Source of the DNA: DATDFB01 sp036522835 | Lineage (GTDB): Bacteria; Acidobacteriota; Thermoanaerobaculia; Gp7-AA8 | Length of the DNA stretch: 64,000 nucleotides | Direction: 5' to 3' | Assembly (NCBI GenBank): GCA_036522835.1 | Contig: DATDFB010000296.1 | Coordinates: 1-64,000 of the forward strand | Part shown: positions 37,601 to 45,244 of the stretch, piece after piece | Position numbering within the stretch: the stretch's first letter is position 1 | Layout of the letters: every line of letters starts with the position of its first letter | Position numbers and translations under genes: made by a program | The notes under the pieces: model-generated | The model's input: only the letters and a program-made list of their open reading frames with translations | Told to the model about the DNA's origin: nothing | Databases searched by the model: none

Positions 37601-38634
37601 TCGATTGTCCGGCGTGCTCCGCCTCGATGCTCCTCCTGCCGGGGGCGACGGTGACGGCGCTCCGCGACGGCGCGACTGTCCCGCAGCGTTACTGGACCGC
37701 CACGGCGGCGTCGCGGCAGCGCGATCCGCAGCCGGCGAACAACAGCGTGGCCTGGACCTCCGGGAACTCCATGGCCATGGACGCGCTCTACCTGACCACG
37801 GGCGGGCAGGCCAACGTGTCGTTCTCGCCGTTCCTGCCCGGTACGTACACCCTGTATTCCTCCGATCCGGCCGTCGTGTCCGTGCCGTCGTCGAGCCTCA
37901 CCGTCACCGCGGCAAACAAGACGGCGACGTTCGTTGCGCGCGGCGCCGGGGCCGGCACGGCCACGATCCGTGCCGTCGACGCCATCGGCAATTCCGGATC
38001 GCTCGCGATCATCGTCGTCGCGCCGGGAACGAAGCCGCGTTGGCCGGGCGGCGTGGAGCTTTCGAACTTGGGGACGTTCCCGCCGTTCGACGTGCCGGTC
38101 ACGGTCACGGTCAACACGCGCGCAAGCGCGCCGTACAGCGGCGAGACCGCGACGGGCCTGGTCATCGTGACGGAGAAGGGGCGCGAGCTCGGCCGCGTCA
38201 CGCTCACGCGCGACAAGCACGATTGGACGCTGCCGGTCTACGTCGCCGACGTTGGTGCGACGACGATCGACGTCAGCTATTCGGGCGACGCGAACTTCCT
38301 TCCCGCGGCGCAGACGTGGCCGGTGCAGGCGCTGACCGGCAATGCCACGATCAACGCCACGGCGACGGAGCGGAGCGCCACGACGGCGACGATCCGCGTC
38401 AGCGTGACCGGTTCTCCGGCGGCCGCGCCGTCCGGCACGGTCACGATGAGCGAGCTCGCCAAGATCCCGGTGCAGCAGGCGACCCTGGTGCAGGGACAGG
38501 CCGAGTTCCGGCTCACCAATCTCGCGCCGGGGACGCACACGCTCGTGTTCAATTACTCCGGCGACGCGCGCTACCGCGCCAGTAGCCAGAGTCTCCGGCT
38601 GCCGATGCCGCGCACGCGCGCCGCGGGACATTGA
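34660..38634 (+). CDS. ELWxxDGT-repeat exported protein, paralogue E
   Basis: 1,324 residues. The signal peptide MRTSALAVLLSLAAPLAARA precedes QEPAYLVRDINT. Sixteen ELWxxDGT repeats end with ELWAISI. A Calx-beta domain (VSEGDSADGVARFTVTLS, YATADGSAHAGSDYD) is followed by a DUF11-like (NNGPSVATNAAV, CPAC), a BIG2-like and two Ig-like domains (VSYSGDANFLPA, FNYSGDARYRASS). The tail LRLPMPRTRAAGH matches that of A, and A and E form one sub-group while B, C and D form another. The ATG at 34660 is 5 bp after the stop of D; the frame stays open far upstream, but only this start gives a signal peptide. Confidence 0.88.
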   Translation: MRTSALAVLLSLAAPLAARAQEPAYLVRDINTVTSSSPSSSSPYGFFRFGSRIVFAAAGSDGIELWSTDGTPAGTAEIANIYGSSGSSSPSRFAIVNGKLLFNALDATHGEELWVSDGTAANTRLLADIQPGSAGSRPGDRIVYGGKLIFAATENLDGTELWTTDGTPAGTMLLKDLRPGSAGSEPSSFVLFNGSVYFIADGALWKTDGTAGGTVKVKSANIFGSLTVAGSRLYFAASSTPDFVFGPWVSDGTDAGTQPLAPSSPGSFATSFMPFGDGVLFQNLGKLWISDGTAAGTRVVRDDVLLSTTPGFAVAGNIAYFAASSATLSEAELWRTDGTAAGTFLVRDIAPGPANGGVRGLVAAGDKVYFVATSSAAGRLTLWVSDGTAAGTRQVKAAGLAVGFPPSGPTLANIDGTIWFSGANALNGYELWKSDGTDAGTTMVANISADLPPGSFPRNFTAAGGLLFFDAWNGLGTFTDPNQLPRSLWRTDGTAAGTIELTDLPFAAATAAGSRIYFMKNNKLWTSDGTPEGTGPDTELARRFPAGFNLQGVVGDRIFAYAYPNTWMTTAAAGAPAYNLGDFAGYGFVDVAGLTLFFASNATGNNSALWRTDGTPGGTFRIAADVANLQRSAAVSNGILYFSYDKKLWKSDGTPDGTGVVKSGLPQDGNRFVAAGKNVFFTVNTQLWVTDGTEAGTHALPAFPNAGPAAAGDRAVFIVNNATGYALWVSDGTAEGTRQLRPPQFFDILGLATVGGLVYFTMGDDRGVEPWVTDGTPEGTLRAADVEPGSAGSFPHDFALAGDRIYFSATTSAAGTELWAISIAQRLTIGDARVSEGDSADGVARFTVTLSAAAKQSVSVDYATADGSAHAGSDYDAAAGTLTFAPGETAKSIDVRVHGDTATNGNRIFFVTLKNAAGAAIDKASGSGVIEDDDQTADLGLALDIFGAVPGIVVANVANNGPSVATNAAVTTTVTPRASSFDCPACSASMLLLPGATVTALRDGATVPQRYWTATAASRQRDPQPANNSVAWTSGNSMAMDALYLTTGGQANVSFSPFLPGTYTLYSSDPAVVSVPSSSLTVTAANKTATFVARGAGAGTATIRAVDAIGNSGSLAIIVVAPGTKPRWPGGVELSNLGTFPPFDVPVTVTVNTRASAPYSGETATGLVIVTEKGRELGRVTLTRDKHDWTLPVYVADVGATTIDVSYSGDANFLPAAQTWPVQALTGNATINATATERSATTATIRVSVTGSPAAAPSGTVTMSELAKIPVQQATLVQGQAEFRLTNLAPGTHTLVFNYSGDARYRASSQSLRLPMPRTRAAGH

Positions 38635-38676
38635 TGTACACTTTCGTGCGCCGCTCTCGGTCCGCGGCGCCAATCG

Positions 38677-39057
38677 ATGATTACCTCTCCGATTCGCACG
38701 GCCTGCGCACTCTCCGCCGCGGCGGCGTTCTTCGTGGCCATCGCCGCGATCGTCACGGACGGCGAGTGGGCGCTGCCGCTCGCCGCGGCGGCGGTCTTCG
38801 CGCTCGTGGCCATGTTCGGCGCCGGCCCGGCGCCGCGCGACTTCGGCCCGATCCTCGAACACTTCCGCCGCTTCCGCGTGGCCATGATGGTCTGCTTCAG
38901 CGCCGCGATCGCGCTCTACAGCTTTGCCGCGGCGATGAAGAATCCGGCCGCGGCCACGCTCGGGGTCGCCTTCTGGCTCGTCGCCTTCGTCCTCGCCTTC
39001 TTCGTCGTTTACTTCCGCAGCCGCGTTAGAGTGTTCGAGAACGCGCAAGTGAAGTGA
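38677..39057 (+). CDS. Hypothetical four-helix membrane protein
   Basis: 126 residues with four predicted membrane helices (ALSAAAAFFVAIAAIVTDG, LPLAAAAVFALVAMFGAG, MMVCFSAAIALYSFAA, VAFWLVAFVLAFFVVYF) and a short charged tail. No family was recognised. A copy of its promoter region and first 29 codons lies at 28988. The stop overlaps the GTG of the pyrophosphatase gene, so the two are probably translated together. Confidence 0.75.
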   Translation: MITSPIRTACALSAAAAFFVAIAAIVTDGEWALPLAAAAVFALVAMFGAGPAPRDFGPILEHFRRFRVAMMVCFSAAIALYSFAAAMKNPAAATLGVAFWLVAFVLAFFVVYFRSRVRVFENAQVK

Positions 39058-39659
39058 CGACGTTTTCGCGATACCGACCGCACCCCTGGCACGGCCTCTC
39101 CGCAGGCGCCGGCGCGCCGCGCGTCGTCACCGCCTACATCGAGATCACGCCGTTCGACCTGGTGAAGTACGAGGTCGACAAAGCGAGCGGCTACCTCCGC
39201 ATCGACCGTCCGCAACGCACGTCGTCGCAGCCGCCGGCGCTCTATGGCTTCATCCCGCAGACGTACTGCGCCGAGAACGTGGCCGGCCTGGCGCCCGGCG
39301 CCGAGCGCGGCGACGGCGACCCGCTGGACATCTGCGTGCTGAGCGAGCGCCCGATCGCGAAGTCGGAGATCATCATCGCCGCGCGCGTGATCGGCGGCTT
39401 GCAGATGATCGACGGCGGCGAGGCCGACGATAAGATCATCGCCGTGCTCCAGGGCGACTACGTCTGGGGCAACGCCGCCGACCTGGGCGACGTCCCGGCG
39501 GTGCTGGTCGAGCGCCTGCAGCACTACTTCTCGACGTACAAGCTCAAGCCCGGCGAGCCGGCCCGCACGAAGATCACGCAAGCCTACGGCTACGACGCCG
39601 CGGCGAAGGTGATCGAGGCGGCCATGCGCGACTACGCCGCGCACTTCGGCGACGGGTAG
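39054..39659 (+). CDS. ppa: Inorganic pyrophosphatase (family I)
   Basis: 201 residues, close to the family's usual 170-200. It hydrolyses pyrophosphate to phosphate in the cytoplasm. The N-terminus RPHPWHGL and the family signature DGDPLDI with the acidic metal-binding residues are present, as is the GDGDP loop. Other conserved parts are VEIP-like substitution YIEITPFDLVKYEVD, KASGYLRIDRP, YGFIPQTYC and KIIAVLQGD. The start is a GTG at 39054 that overlaps the upstream TGA. Confidence 0.95.
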   Translation: MTTFSRYRPHPWHGLSAGAGAPRVVTAYIEITPFDLVKYEVDKASGYLRIDRPQRTSSQPPALYGFIPQTYCAENVAGLAPGAERGDGDPLDICVLSERPIAKSEIIIAARVIGGLQMIDGGEADDKIIAVLQGDYVWGNAADLGDVPAVLVERLQHYFSTYKLKPGEPARTKITQAYGYDAAAKVIEAAMRDYAAHFGDG

Positions 39660-39706
39660 GGAAACGGCGTCTCGCGTCTCTCCAGAAGACGAAGGGAGAA
39701 CGCACG

Positions 39707-40630
39707 ATGCTGGGACTCGACACGCTCGATATCGCGATTGGTCTGGTGTTCGTCTATCTGATGGTGAGCTTCGTCTGCTCCGCGGCGGTGGAGCTGGTGG
39801 AGGTCGTTCTCAAGAACCGTCCGAAGAAGCTCTACGACGGAATCAATGAGTTGCTCGGAAGCACGTGGGCCGACAACCTCTACAAGCATCCGCTGGTCTC
39901 GTCGCTGTATAAGAAGGCCTTCAACGGGCGTAGCGGCGAGCTGCCGTCGTACATTCCGGCGCGGAACTTTGCGCTGGCCGTGCTCGAGCTGGCGAAAGGC
40001 GGCGCGCCGGGAGCGACCGATCTGCAGACGATCGAGAACCGGATCGCCGCGCTGACCAGCAATAACGATTTGAAAAAGGCTCTCGAAGCGATCTACCTGA
40101 ACGCCCAGGGGCAGGCGGAGAACGTCATCAAGGGAATCGAGGATTGGTACAACAGCTCGATGGACCGCGTGGCCGGTTGGTACAAGCGCTACGCGCAGGT
40201 ATGGCTGCTCTTCTTCGGTGCCACCGTCGCGGTGGCGATGAATGTCGATACGGTCGTCATCGTGAAGTACCTCTCCATGAACAAGGCCGCGCGCGATGCG
40301 ATCGTCTCGACGGCCGGCGAGGCGGTGAAGAAGGGGATGCCGCAAAATGCGAAACCGGAGACGATCAAGGCCGCGGAGCAAAATCTAGTCGACAGCATCA
40401 ATCACGTCAACTCGCTCGGCCTGCCCATCGGCTGGGGGAAGAATCCGGTGTGGGATTCGTCGCAGATCTGCCCGGCGGTGAAGGCGCACTTCCTCGGCTG
40501 GCTCCTCACCGCCATCGCCGTCTCCTTCGGCGCGCCGTTCTGGTTCGATATCCTGAACAAGTTCATGGTCGTCCGCTCCACGGTGAAGCCGAAGGAAAAG
40601 AGCGGCGTCGAGAAATCGAAAGACAGCTGA
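39707..40630 (+). CDS. Hypothetical membrane protein with N- and C-terminal helices
   Basis: 307 residues with a good ribosome-binding site (GAAGGGAG). The N-terminal helix (IAIGLVFVYLMVSFVCSAAVE) is followed by a conserved-looking LKNRPKKLYDGINELLGS segment. A long, mostly helical soluble part follows (residues 60-155), then a second helix (AQVWLLFFGATVAVAMNVDT) and a third near the end (AHFLGWLLTAIAVSFGAPFW). The tail is Lys-rich. The layout resembles conserved bacterial inner-membrane proteins of unknown function; no catalytic motif is visible. It ends two bases before prmA. Confidence 0.8.
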   Translation: MLGLDTLDIAIGLVFVYLMVSFVCSAAVELVEVVLKNRPKKLYDGINELLGSTWADNLYKHPLVSSLYKKAFNGRSGELPSYIPARNFALAVLELAKGGAPGATDLQTIENRIAALTSNNDLKKALEAIYLNAQGQAENVIKGIEDWYNSSMDRVAGWYKRYAQVWLLFFGATVAVAMNVDTVVIVKYLSMNKAARDAIVSTAGEAVKKGMPQNAKPETIKAAEQNLVDSINHVNSLGLPIGWGKNPVWDSSQICPAVKAHFLGWLLTAIAVSFGAPFWFDILNKFMVVRSTVKPKEKSGVEKSKDS

Positions 40631-40632
40631 GC

Positions 40633-41475
40633 GTGACCGATTACATCCTCGACATCGCCTTTGACGACGACGACGAGGAGCTCGTGCAGTCGCGGCTGTT
40701 CCTCACGAAGTCCACCGGGAGCGTCGCCGTCGAGGCGACGCTCCTCTCCGCCTATTTCGACTCCGCCGCGGACCGCGACGCGGCCATGGAGCTGCTGGGC
40801 GGGTTCGAGCTCCGCGCGTACGAGCGCCAGCGCCAGGACTGGCTCGCGAATTACGAGCAGTCGCTCGAGCCGCTGCTCATCGGCGACTCCTTCGTCGTCG
40901 CGCCGGACGCGCGGCTCATCCCGCCGGACACCGCGCGGCACGTGCTCGTCGTCCCGCAGGAGCAGGCCTTCGGCACCGGCTCGCACGAGACGACGTCGCT
41001 CTGCATCGAGCTGCTGGAGCGGATGAAGATCAATCGCGGCCTCGACGTCGGCGCCGGCAGCGGCATCCTCGCCCTGGCCATGCTTCGCCTCGGCGCGGAG
41101 AAAGTGATCGCCTTCGACAACGACGCCGACGCCTATGGCGCGCTCCGCGACAACCGCGCCCGCAACGGCATCGATCCGGCGCGGATGCCGCTCTTCATCG
41201 GCGGCGTGGAGGCGTTGCGCGGCGGGCGCTTCGACGTGGTGACGATGAACATCATCCCCGAGGTGATCCTGGCGCTCCTCGGCGCCGTGGGGCGCATGCT
41301 ATGCGCCCCTACCGGTAGGGGCGCACAGCGTGCGCCCACCCTCATCCTCAGCGGCATCCTTGTCGATCGTGCCGCCGAGGTCGTGCGCGCCTGCGAAAAC
41401 CGCGGCCTGCGTCTGGCGGAAGAGCGGAAAAAAGGGGAGTGGTGGGCGGGCTCGTTTAGAATTCCGGAACCATGA
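40633..41475 (+). CDS. prmA: Ribosomal protein L11 methyltransferase
   Basis: 280 residues from a GTG. SAM-dependent trimethylation of ribosomal protein L11. The PrmA-specific motifs are complete: VVPQEQAFGTGSHETT (substrate/SAM loop), DVGAGSGILALAMLRLGA (motif I), VIAFDNDADA and the NIIP catalytic-type motif in TMNIIPEVI. The C-terminal part LILSGILVDRAAEVV and EWWAGSF is typical. Between GRML and LILSG lies an extra segment of about 16 residues (CAPTGRGAQRAP and neighbours) encoded by a perfect-centred palindrome at 41290-41337; the frame is kept. The stop overlaps the aminotransferase start (ATGA). Confidence 0.93.
   Translation: MTDYILDIAFDDDDEELVQSRLFLTKSTGSVAVEATLLSAYFDSAADRDAAMELLGGFELRAYERQRQDWLANYEQSLEPLLIGDSFVVAPDARLIPPDTARHVLVVPQEQAFGTGSHETTSLCIELLERMKINRGLDVGAGSGILALAMLRLGAEKVIAFDNDADAYGALRDNRARNGIDPARMPLFIGGVEALRGGRFDVVTMNIIPEVILALLGAVGRMLCAPTGRGAQRAPTLILSGILVDRAAEVVRACENRGLRLAEERKKGEWWAGSFRIPEP
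41290..41337. repeat. Intragenic palindrome inside prmA (GTAGGGGCGC family)
   Basis: 48 bp (16 codons). The inner 12+12 bp TGCGCCCCTACC/GGTAGGGGCGCA is a perfect inverted repeat, and outer GGGCGCA/TGCGCCC pairs too, giving 24-bp arms with two mismatches and no loop. The arm sequence is the same as in the element at 63676-63735. Confidence 0.85.
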
Positions 41476-42632
41476 ATCAGCTCAGCGATCGCCTCCGCGG
41501 ACTCGTGCAATCCGACATCCGCCGCATGTCTCGCGAGTGCGAGCGCGTCGGCGGCATCAACCTCGGCCAGGGGATCTGCGACCTCCCCACCATCCCTGAG
41601 CTCATCGAGGGCGCCTGCGACGCCATCGCCGCGAACAAGGCTACGTACTCGAAGTTCGAGGGCATCGACATCCTGCGTGAGCGCATCGCCCGCAAGATGG
41701 CCCACTACAACGGCATCGTCTGCGATCCGGTTACCGAGGTCGTCGTCACGGTCGGGTCGAGCGGCGGCTTCGCCGGCGCGGCGCTGGCTACGCTCAACGC
41801 CGGCGACGAAGTCATCCTCTTCGAGCCGTATTACGGCTATCACCTCAACACGCTCGTCGTCCTCGGCTTCAAGCCGAAGTTCGTGCCGCTGCGCGCGCCC
41901 GACTGGACGATCGACTTCGATGCCCTGCGCGCGGCCTTCACGCCGCGCACGAAAGCGATCGTGGTCTGCACGCCGTCGAACCCCTCGGGGAAGATGTTCA
42001 CGCGCGAGGAGCTGGAGCAGATCAGCGCGCTCTGCCGCGAGCACGACGCCTGGATCTTCACCGACGAGATCTACGAGTACATCGTCTGCGACGGCCGCAA
42101 GCACGTGTCGCCGGCCTCGCTCGACGGCATGCGCGACCTCTGCGTCACCATCAGCGGCTTCTCCAAGACCTTCTCGATCACCGGCTGGCGCATCGGCTAC
42201 GTCGTGGCGCCGCAGCGCGTGGCGGGTCCGATCGGCTTGATGAATGATCTGCTCGCGATTTGCGCGCCGACGCCGCTGCAGTGGGGCGTGGCCCGCGCGC
42301 TGGAAGTGCCGGACAGCTACTACGCCGACATGGCCGCGTCGTATCAGAAGAAGCGCGACATGCTCGCCGCGGCGCTGACGGAGGCGGGCTTCACGCCGTC
42401 GATCCCGCAGGGGTCGTACTACATGCTGGCCGAGATTCCGGACGAGTTCCGCGACTCCGCCGAGGCGGCCAAGGCGCTGCTCGAGGAGGCGCGCGTGGCC
42501 TCGGTGCCGGGGACGGCCTTCTTCGAGTCCGACACCGGCAAGCGCATGCTCCGCTTCTGCTACGCGAAGGACCTCGACGCGCTCGACGAAGCGTGCAAGC
42601 GCATCCGGGCCTTCCGCGCGGTCAAGGCATAG
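41472..42632 (+). CDS. PLP-dependent class I/II aminotransferase
   Basis: 386 residues, fold type I. It has NLGQGICDLPTIPELIEGA at the N-terminus, the cofactor phosphate-binding region TVGSSGGFAGA, NPSGK, FTDEIYEY with the Asp/Tyr pair that contacts the pyridine ring, the Schiff-base lysine in SGFSKTFSITGWRIGY, and a C-terminal substrate Arg in RMLRFCYAK. Aspartate/aromatic/kynurenine-type aminotransferases share this pattern, so the substrate is open. ATG overlaps the prmA stop. The 3' end overlaps the convergent gene at 42622 by 11 bp. Confidence 0.92.
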   Translation: MNQLSDRLRGLVQSDIRRMSRECERVGGINLGQGICDLPTIPELIEGACDAIAANKATYSKFEGIDILRERIARKMAHYNGIVCDPVTEVVVTVGSSGGFAGAALATLNAGDEVILFEPYYGYHLNTLVVLGFKPKFVPLRAPDWTIDFDALRAAFTPRTKAIVVCTPSNPSGKMFTREELEQISALCREHDAWIFTDEIYEYIVCDGRKHVSPASLDGMRDLCVTISGFSKTFSITGWRIGYVVAPQRVAGPIGLMNDLLAICAPTPLQWGVARALEVPDSYYADMAASYQKKRDMLAAALTEAGFTPSIPQGSYYMLAEIPDEFRDSAEAAKALLEEARVASVPGTAFFESDTGKRMLRFCYAKDLDALDEACKRIRAFRAVKA

Positions 42633-43728
42633 GCCCGATCTGCGCGCCCTTCGCCGCCGGCGGCGAGCAGCCGTTGCCGAGCGCCGGCGCCGTCGTCTCG
42701 GTGGCGTACGTCGGCTCGCCGACCATCGCCACCGTCATCCACGACTGCCCGCCGGTATTGAGGTACAGCCAGCCGCCCGCGTCGGAGCCGGAGACGGGTG
42801 GGAAGAGCGTCGGACTCGTGGTCAGGTATGCGCCGGTGACCGAGGGGCCGGCCGCCGCCGTTCCGATGACCGCGTTCTCGTGCTCGTCGAAGCGCACGGC
42901 CTCGACGAACGGCATGCTGGAATTCGCCTGCACGCCGATGCATGCGCCGGCCGAAAGCCCTTCGCGCCAGATCTTGATCGCCGACTTCAGCGCGTCGCTG
43001 TTGAGCACGCGCGGCGCGAACGCCGAGGGGAGCGGCTGCCGGCGGTCGGCGTGCTGCGCGAGCGGGTCGGGCATGAAGCGCTCGTAGAACGTGTGCGGCA
43101 GCCGCGTGGCCACGACCATCCCCGCCGCCCCTCCCTCGGGAATGGCGCGGATGTGCACGAGCGGTCCACCGAAGGCGCGCTCGCCCTGGATCTGCTGGTA
43201 ATCGCCGGTGAGCACGTTGTCGTAGAGCAGCGTCGAAAAGAGATCGGAGCTCTTCGCCGCGCACGTCGACACGACGTCGATCGTGGCGTAGCCGGCGGCG
43301 CGCAGGTGAAAAAAGCCGATCGTCGCCGCGCAGGCGCGGCTGCCGCCGATCGTCAGCGCGCTCTGCACGTCGGGGAGCACCGACGGCGCGATGTTGCCGG
43401 CGTGGCACTCCGTCGGCGGCAGGTTGCCTAGGGCGAGGACGTCGTAGAGGTTGATCCCCTGCACGTCGTAGCCGGTGAGGTGGACGGGGAAGTTGATGAC
43501 CGGGAAGCCCCAGTCCGTCCAAAGCGTGACGTTGGCGATCACCGCCTTCGGCGACACGTTCTGCAGCGTGACGAGCGTCGTGGCCGCGCGCGACTTGAGG
43601 TCGACTTCGAAGTACGGCAAGAGCAGCGTCGCCGCCGGCTGCAGGGCGACGTCGCAGCTGTCGTCGTTGTTCGTCGTGGCGGCGAACAGCGGCGCGGCAA
43701 GGAGCAGCAGTGCGAGCGCGGTTCTCAT
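42622..43728 (-). CDS. NDDSCD-family secreted protein, paralogue 4 (short form)
   Basis: 368 residues, unrecognised family. Signal peptide MRTALALLLLAAPLFAA, then the family hallmark NDDSCDVALQPAATLLLPYF. Other blocks shared with its neighbours are LTGYDVQGINLYDV, GYATIDVVSTC, LLYDNVLTGDYQQI, GGPLVHIRAIPEGGAAG, DRRQPLPSAFAPR, VRFDEHENAV, GGWLYLN and ATETTAPALGNGCSP. It is about 100 residues shorter because the middle insert between YDV and VHANA is missing. The ATG overlaps the stop of the upstream paralogue (ATGA), so it is the last gene of a coupled operon. Conserved cysteines and export suggest an extracytoplasmic role; the function is unknown. Confidence 0.82.
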   Translation of the reverse strand: MRTALALLLLAAPLFAATTNNDDSCDVALQPAATLLLPYFEVDLKSRAATTLVTLQNVSPKAVIANVTLWTDWGFPVINFPVHLTGYDVQGINLYDVLALGNLPPTECHAGNIAPSVLPDVQSALTIGGSRACAATIGFFHLRAAGYATIDVVSTCAAKSSDLFSTLLYDNVLTGDYQQIQGERAFGGPLVHIRAIPEGGAAGMVVATRLPHTFYERFMPDPLAQHADRRQPLPSAFAPRVLNSDALKSAIKIWREGLSAGACIGVQANSSMPFVEAVRFDEHENAVIGTAAAGPSVTGAYLTTSPTLFPPVSGSDAGGWLYLNTGGQSWMTVAMVGEPTYATETTAPALGNGCSPPAAKGAQIGPMP

Positions 43729-45191
43729 GGGTTTGCATTCCCCGCCGGCGCGATCTGCGCGCCCACCTTCGGCGACGGCGAGCAGCCGTTGCCGAGCGCC
43801 ACGGCCGTCGCCTCGGTCGCGTACGTCGGCACGGCGAACATCGATGTGATCACCCAATTCTGGCTCTGGCGCAGGCCGATCGTCGTGCTCGTGTTCGTGC
43901 GGAAATCACGCGGAATGCCGGGCGGCACGACGTTGACGCTGTACACCGTCGATCCGCCGTTGTTGAGGTTGAGGTAAAGCCAGCCGCCGACGTCGCCGGA
44001 AGGGCCGGGCGGCGGGAAGAAGGCGCCGGCCGTCGTCGAGGGCGAAAATGACAGCGGCGACCCTGACGGCAACGGCGGCGCGAGGATCGGCGGCGGGATG
44101 AACACCGTCGAGTTCTCGTGCTCGTCGAAGCGGACGGTCTCGACGATCGGCACGGCGCTGTTGCGGACGTAGTCCTTGCACGCGGCGTCGCCGCCGACGA
44201 GCCCCTCGCGCCAGATCTTGAGCGAGGCGTTGAAGCCGGTCGGACCTCCGCTGATGTAGCGCGGCGCGAATACGGACGGCAGCGGCTGCCGCCTGTCGAT
44301 GGTGCGGTTCGCCGGGAAGCCGACGGTGTAGCGGTCGTAGAAGGTATAGGGCAGGCTCGACGAGACCGCGGCGCCCGCCGCCCCGCCCTCGGGGATGGCG
44401 CGGATGTGCACGAGCGGCCCGCCCTGCGCGTAGCTCTGGGCCCCGCGCGGCACGATCTGCTGGTAGTCGCCGGTGAGGACGTTGTCGTAGAGCAGCACGC
44501 CGCTGTAGTAGTCGCTCGACGTGGGCGACTTCGCCGAGCAGGTCGCCACGACGTCGATGGTGGCGTAGCCGACGGCGTTGGCGTGCACGCCGCCGAGGCG
44601 GTCGGCGGCTCCCGTGCCGGGCGGAGGCGGCGAACAAGGGTATCCGTTCGAGACCGGAATGCCGGTAGTGAAGATCTGCTGGATGTCGGTGAGCAGCGAT
44701 GACGTGAAGAGGCCCGGAGCATTCGCGCAGGCGGTGGTGACGTCCGACAGGAACCGCGGATTGGCGGTGTTCGCCGCCGGCTGCGAGCCGGCGGTCGGAT
44801 TCGACGGTATGGGCGTCGTGATCGACGTGCCGCTCGTTCCCGGCGTCGAGCCCGGCGCGATCACGGCGCGCGCGAAGACGTCGTAAAGATTGATGCCCTG
44901 CACGTCATAGCCCGTCAGGAAGATGTTGAAGGTCAGCGCCGGAAAGCCCCAGTCGGTCCAGAGCGTGACGTGGGCGATCTGCGGCTGGTTCGAGACGTTC
45001 GCCACGGTGAAGAGCGTCGTCACGGCGGTGGACTGCGGCGATTTGAAGTCGACCTCGAAGTACGGCAGGAGCAGCGTCGCCGCCGGCTGCACGGCGATAT
45101 CGCAACTGTCGTCGTTGCTCGTGGTGGTGGGACCGGCGGCGAAGAGCGGCGCAGCGAGGATCGATGCCAGAAGGATGGCGGGAACACGCAT
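43725..45191 (-). CDS. NDDSCD-family secreted protein, paralogue 3
   Basis: 488 residues. Signal peptide MRVPAILLASILAAPLFAAG, then SNDDSCDIAVQPAATLLLPY. Conserved blocks: LTGYDVQGINLYDVFARAVI, VHANAVGYATIDVVATC, LLYDNVLTGDYQQI, GGPLVHIRAIPEGGAAG, LPYTFYDRYT, ETVRFDEHENSTV, GDVGGWLYLNLNNGGS, RQSQNWVITSMF and ALGNGCSPSP. Proline-rich loops (PPPILAPPLPSG) are peculiar to this copy. A GGGAGG ribosome-binding site lies in the 53-bp gap after paralogue 2. No known domain could be assigned. Confidence 0.84.
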   Translation of the reverse strand: MRVPAILLASILAAPLFAAGPTTTSNDDSCDIAVQPAATLLLPYFEVDFKSPQSTAVTTLFTVANVSNQPQIAHVTLWTDWGFPALTFNIFLTGYDVQGINLYDVFARAVIAPGSTPGTSGTSITTPIPSNPTAGSQPAANTANPRFLSDVTTACANAPGLFTSSLLTDIQQIFTTGIPVSNGYPCSPPPPGTGAADRLGGVHANAVGYATIDVVATCSAKSPTSSDYYSGVLLYDNVLTGDYQQIVPRGAQSYAQGGPLVHIRAIPEGGAAGAAVSSSLPYTFYDRYTVGFPANRTIDRRQPLPSVFAPRYISGGPTGFNASLKIWREGLVGGDAACKDYVRNSAVPIVETVRFDEHENSTVFIPPPILAPPLPSGSPLSFSPSTTAGAFFPPPGPSGDVGGWLYLNLNNGGSTVYSVNVVPPGIPRDFRTNTSTTIGLRQSQNWVITSMFAVPTYATEATAVALGNGCSPSPKVGAQIAPAGNANP

Positions 45192-45244
45192 GGCGATGAC
45201 CTCCCGCCGTCTGTACGCACGTCATTTGCCAAACGTTGGGCGGA

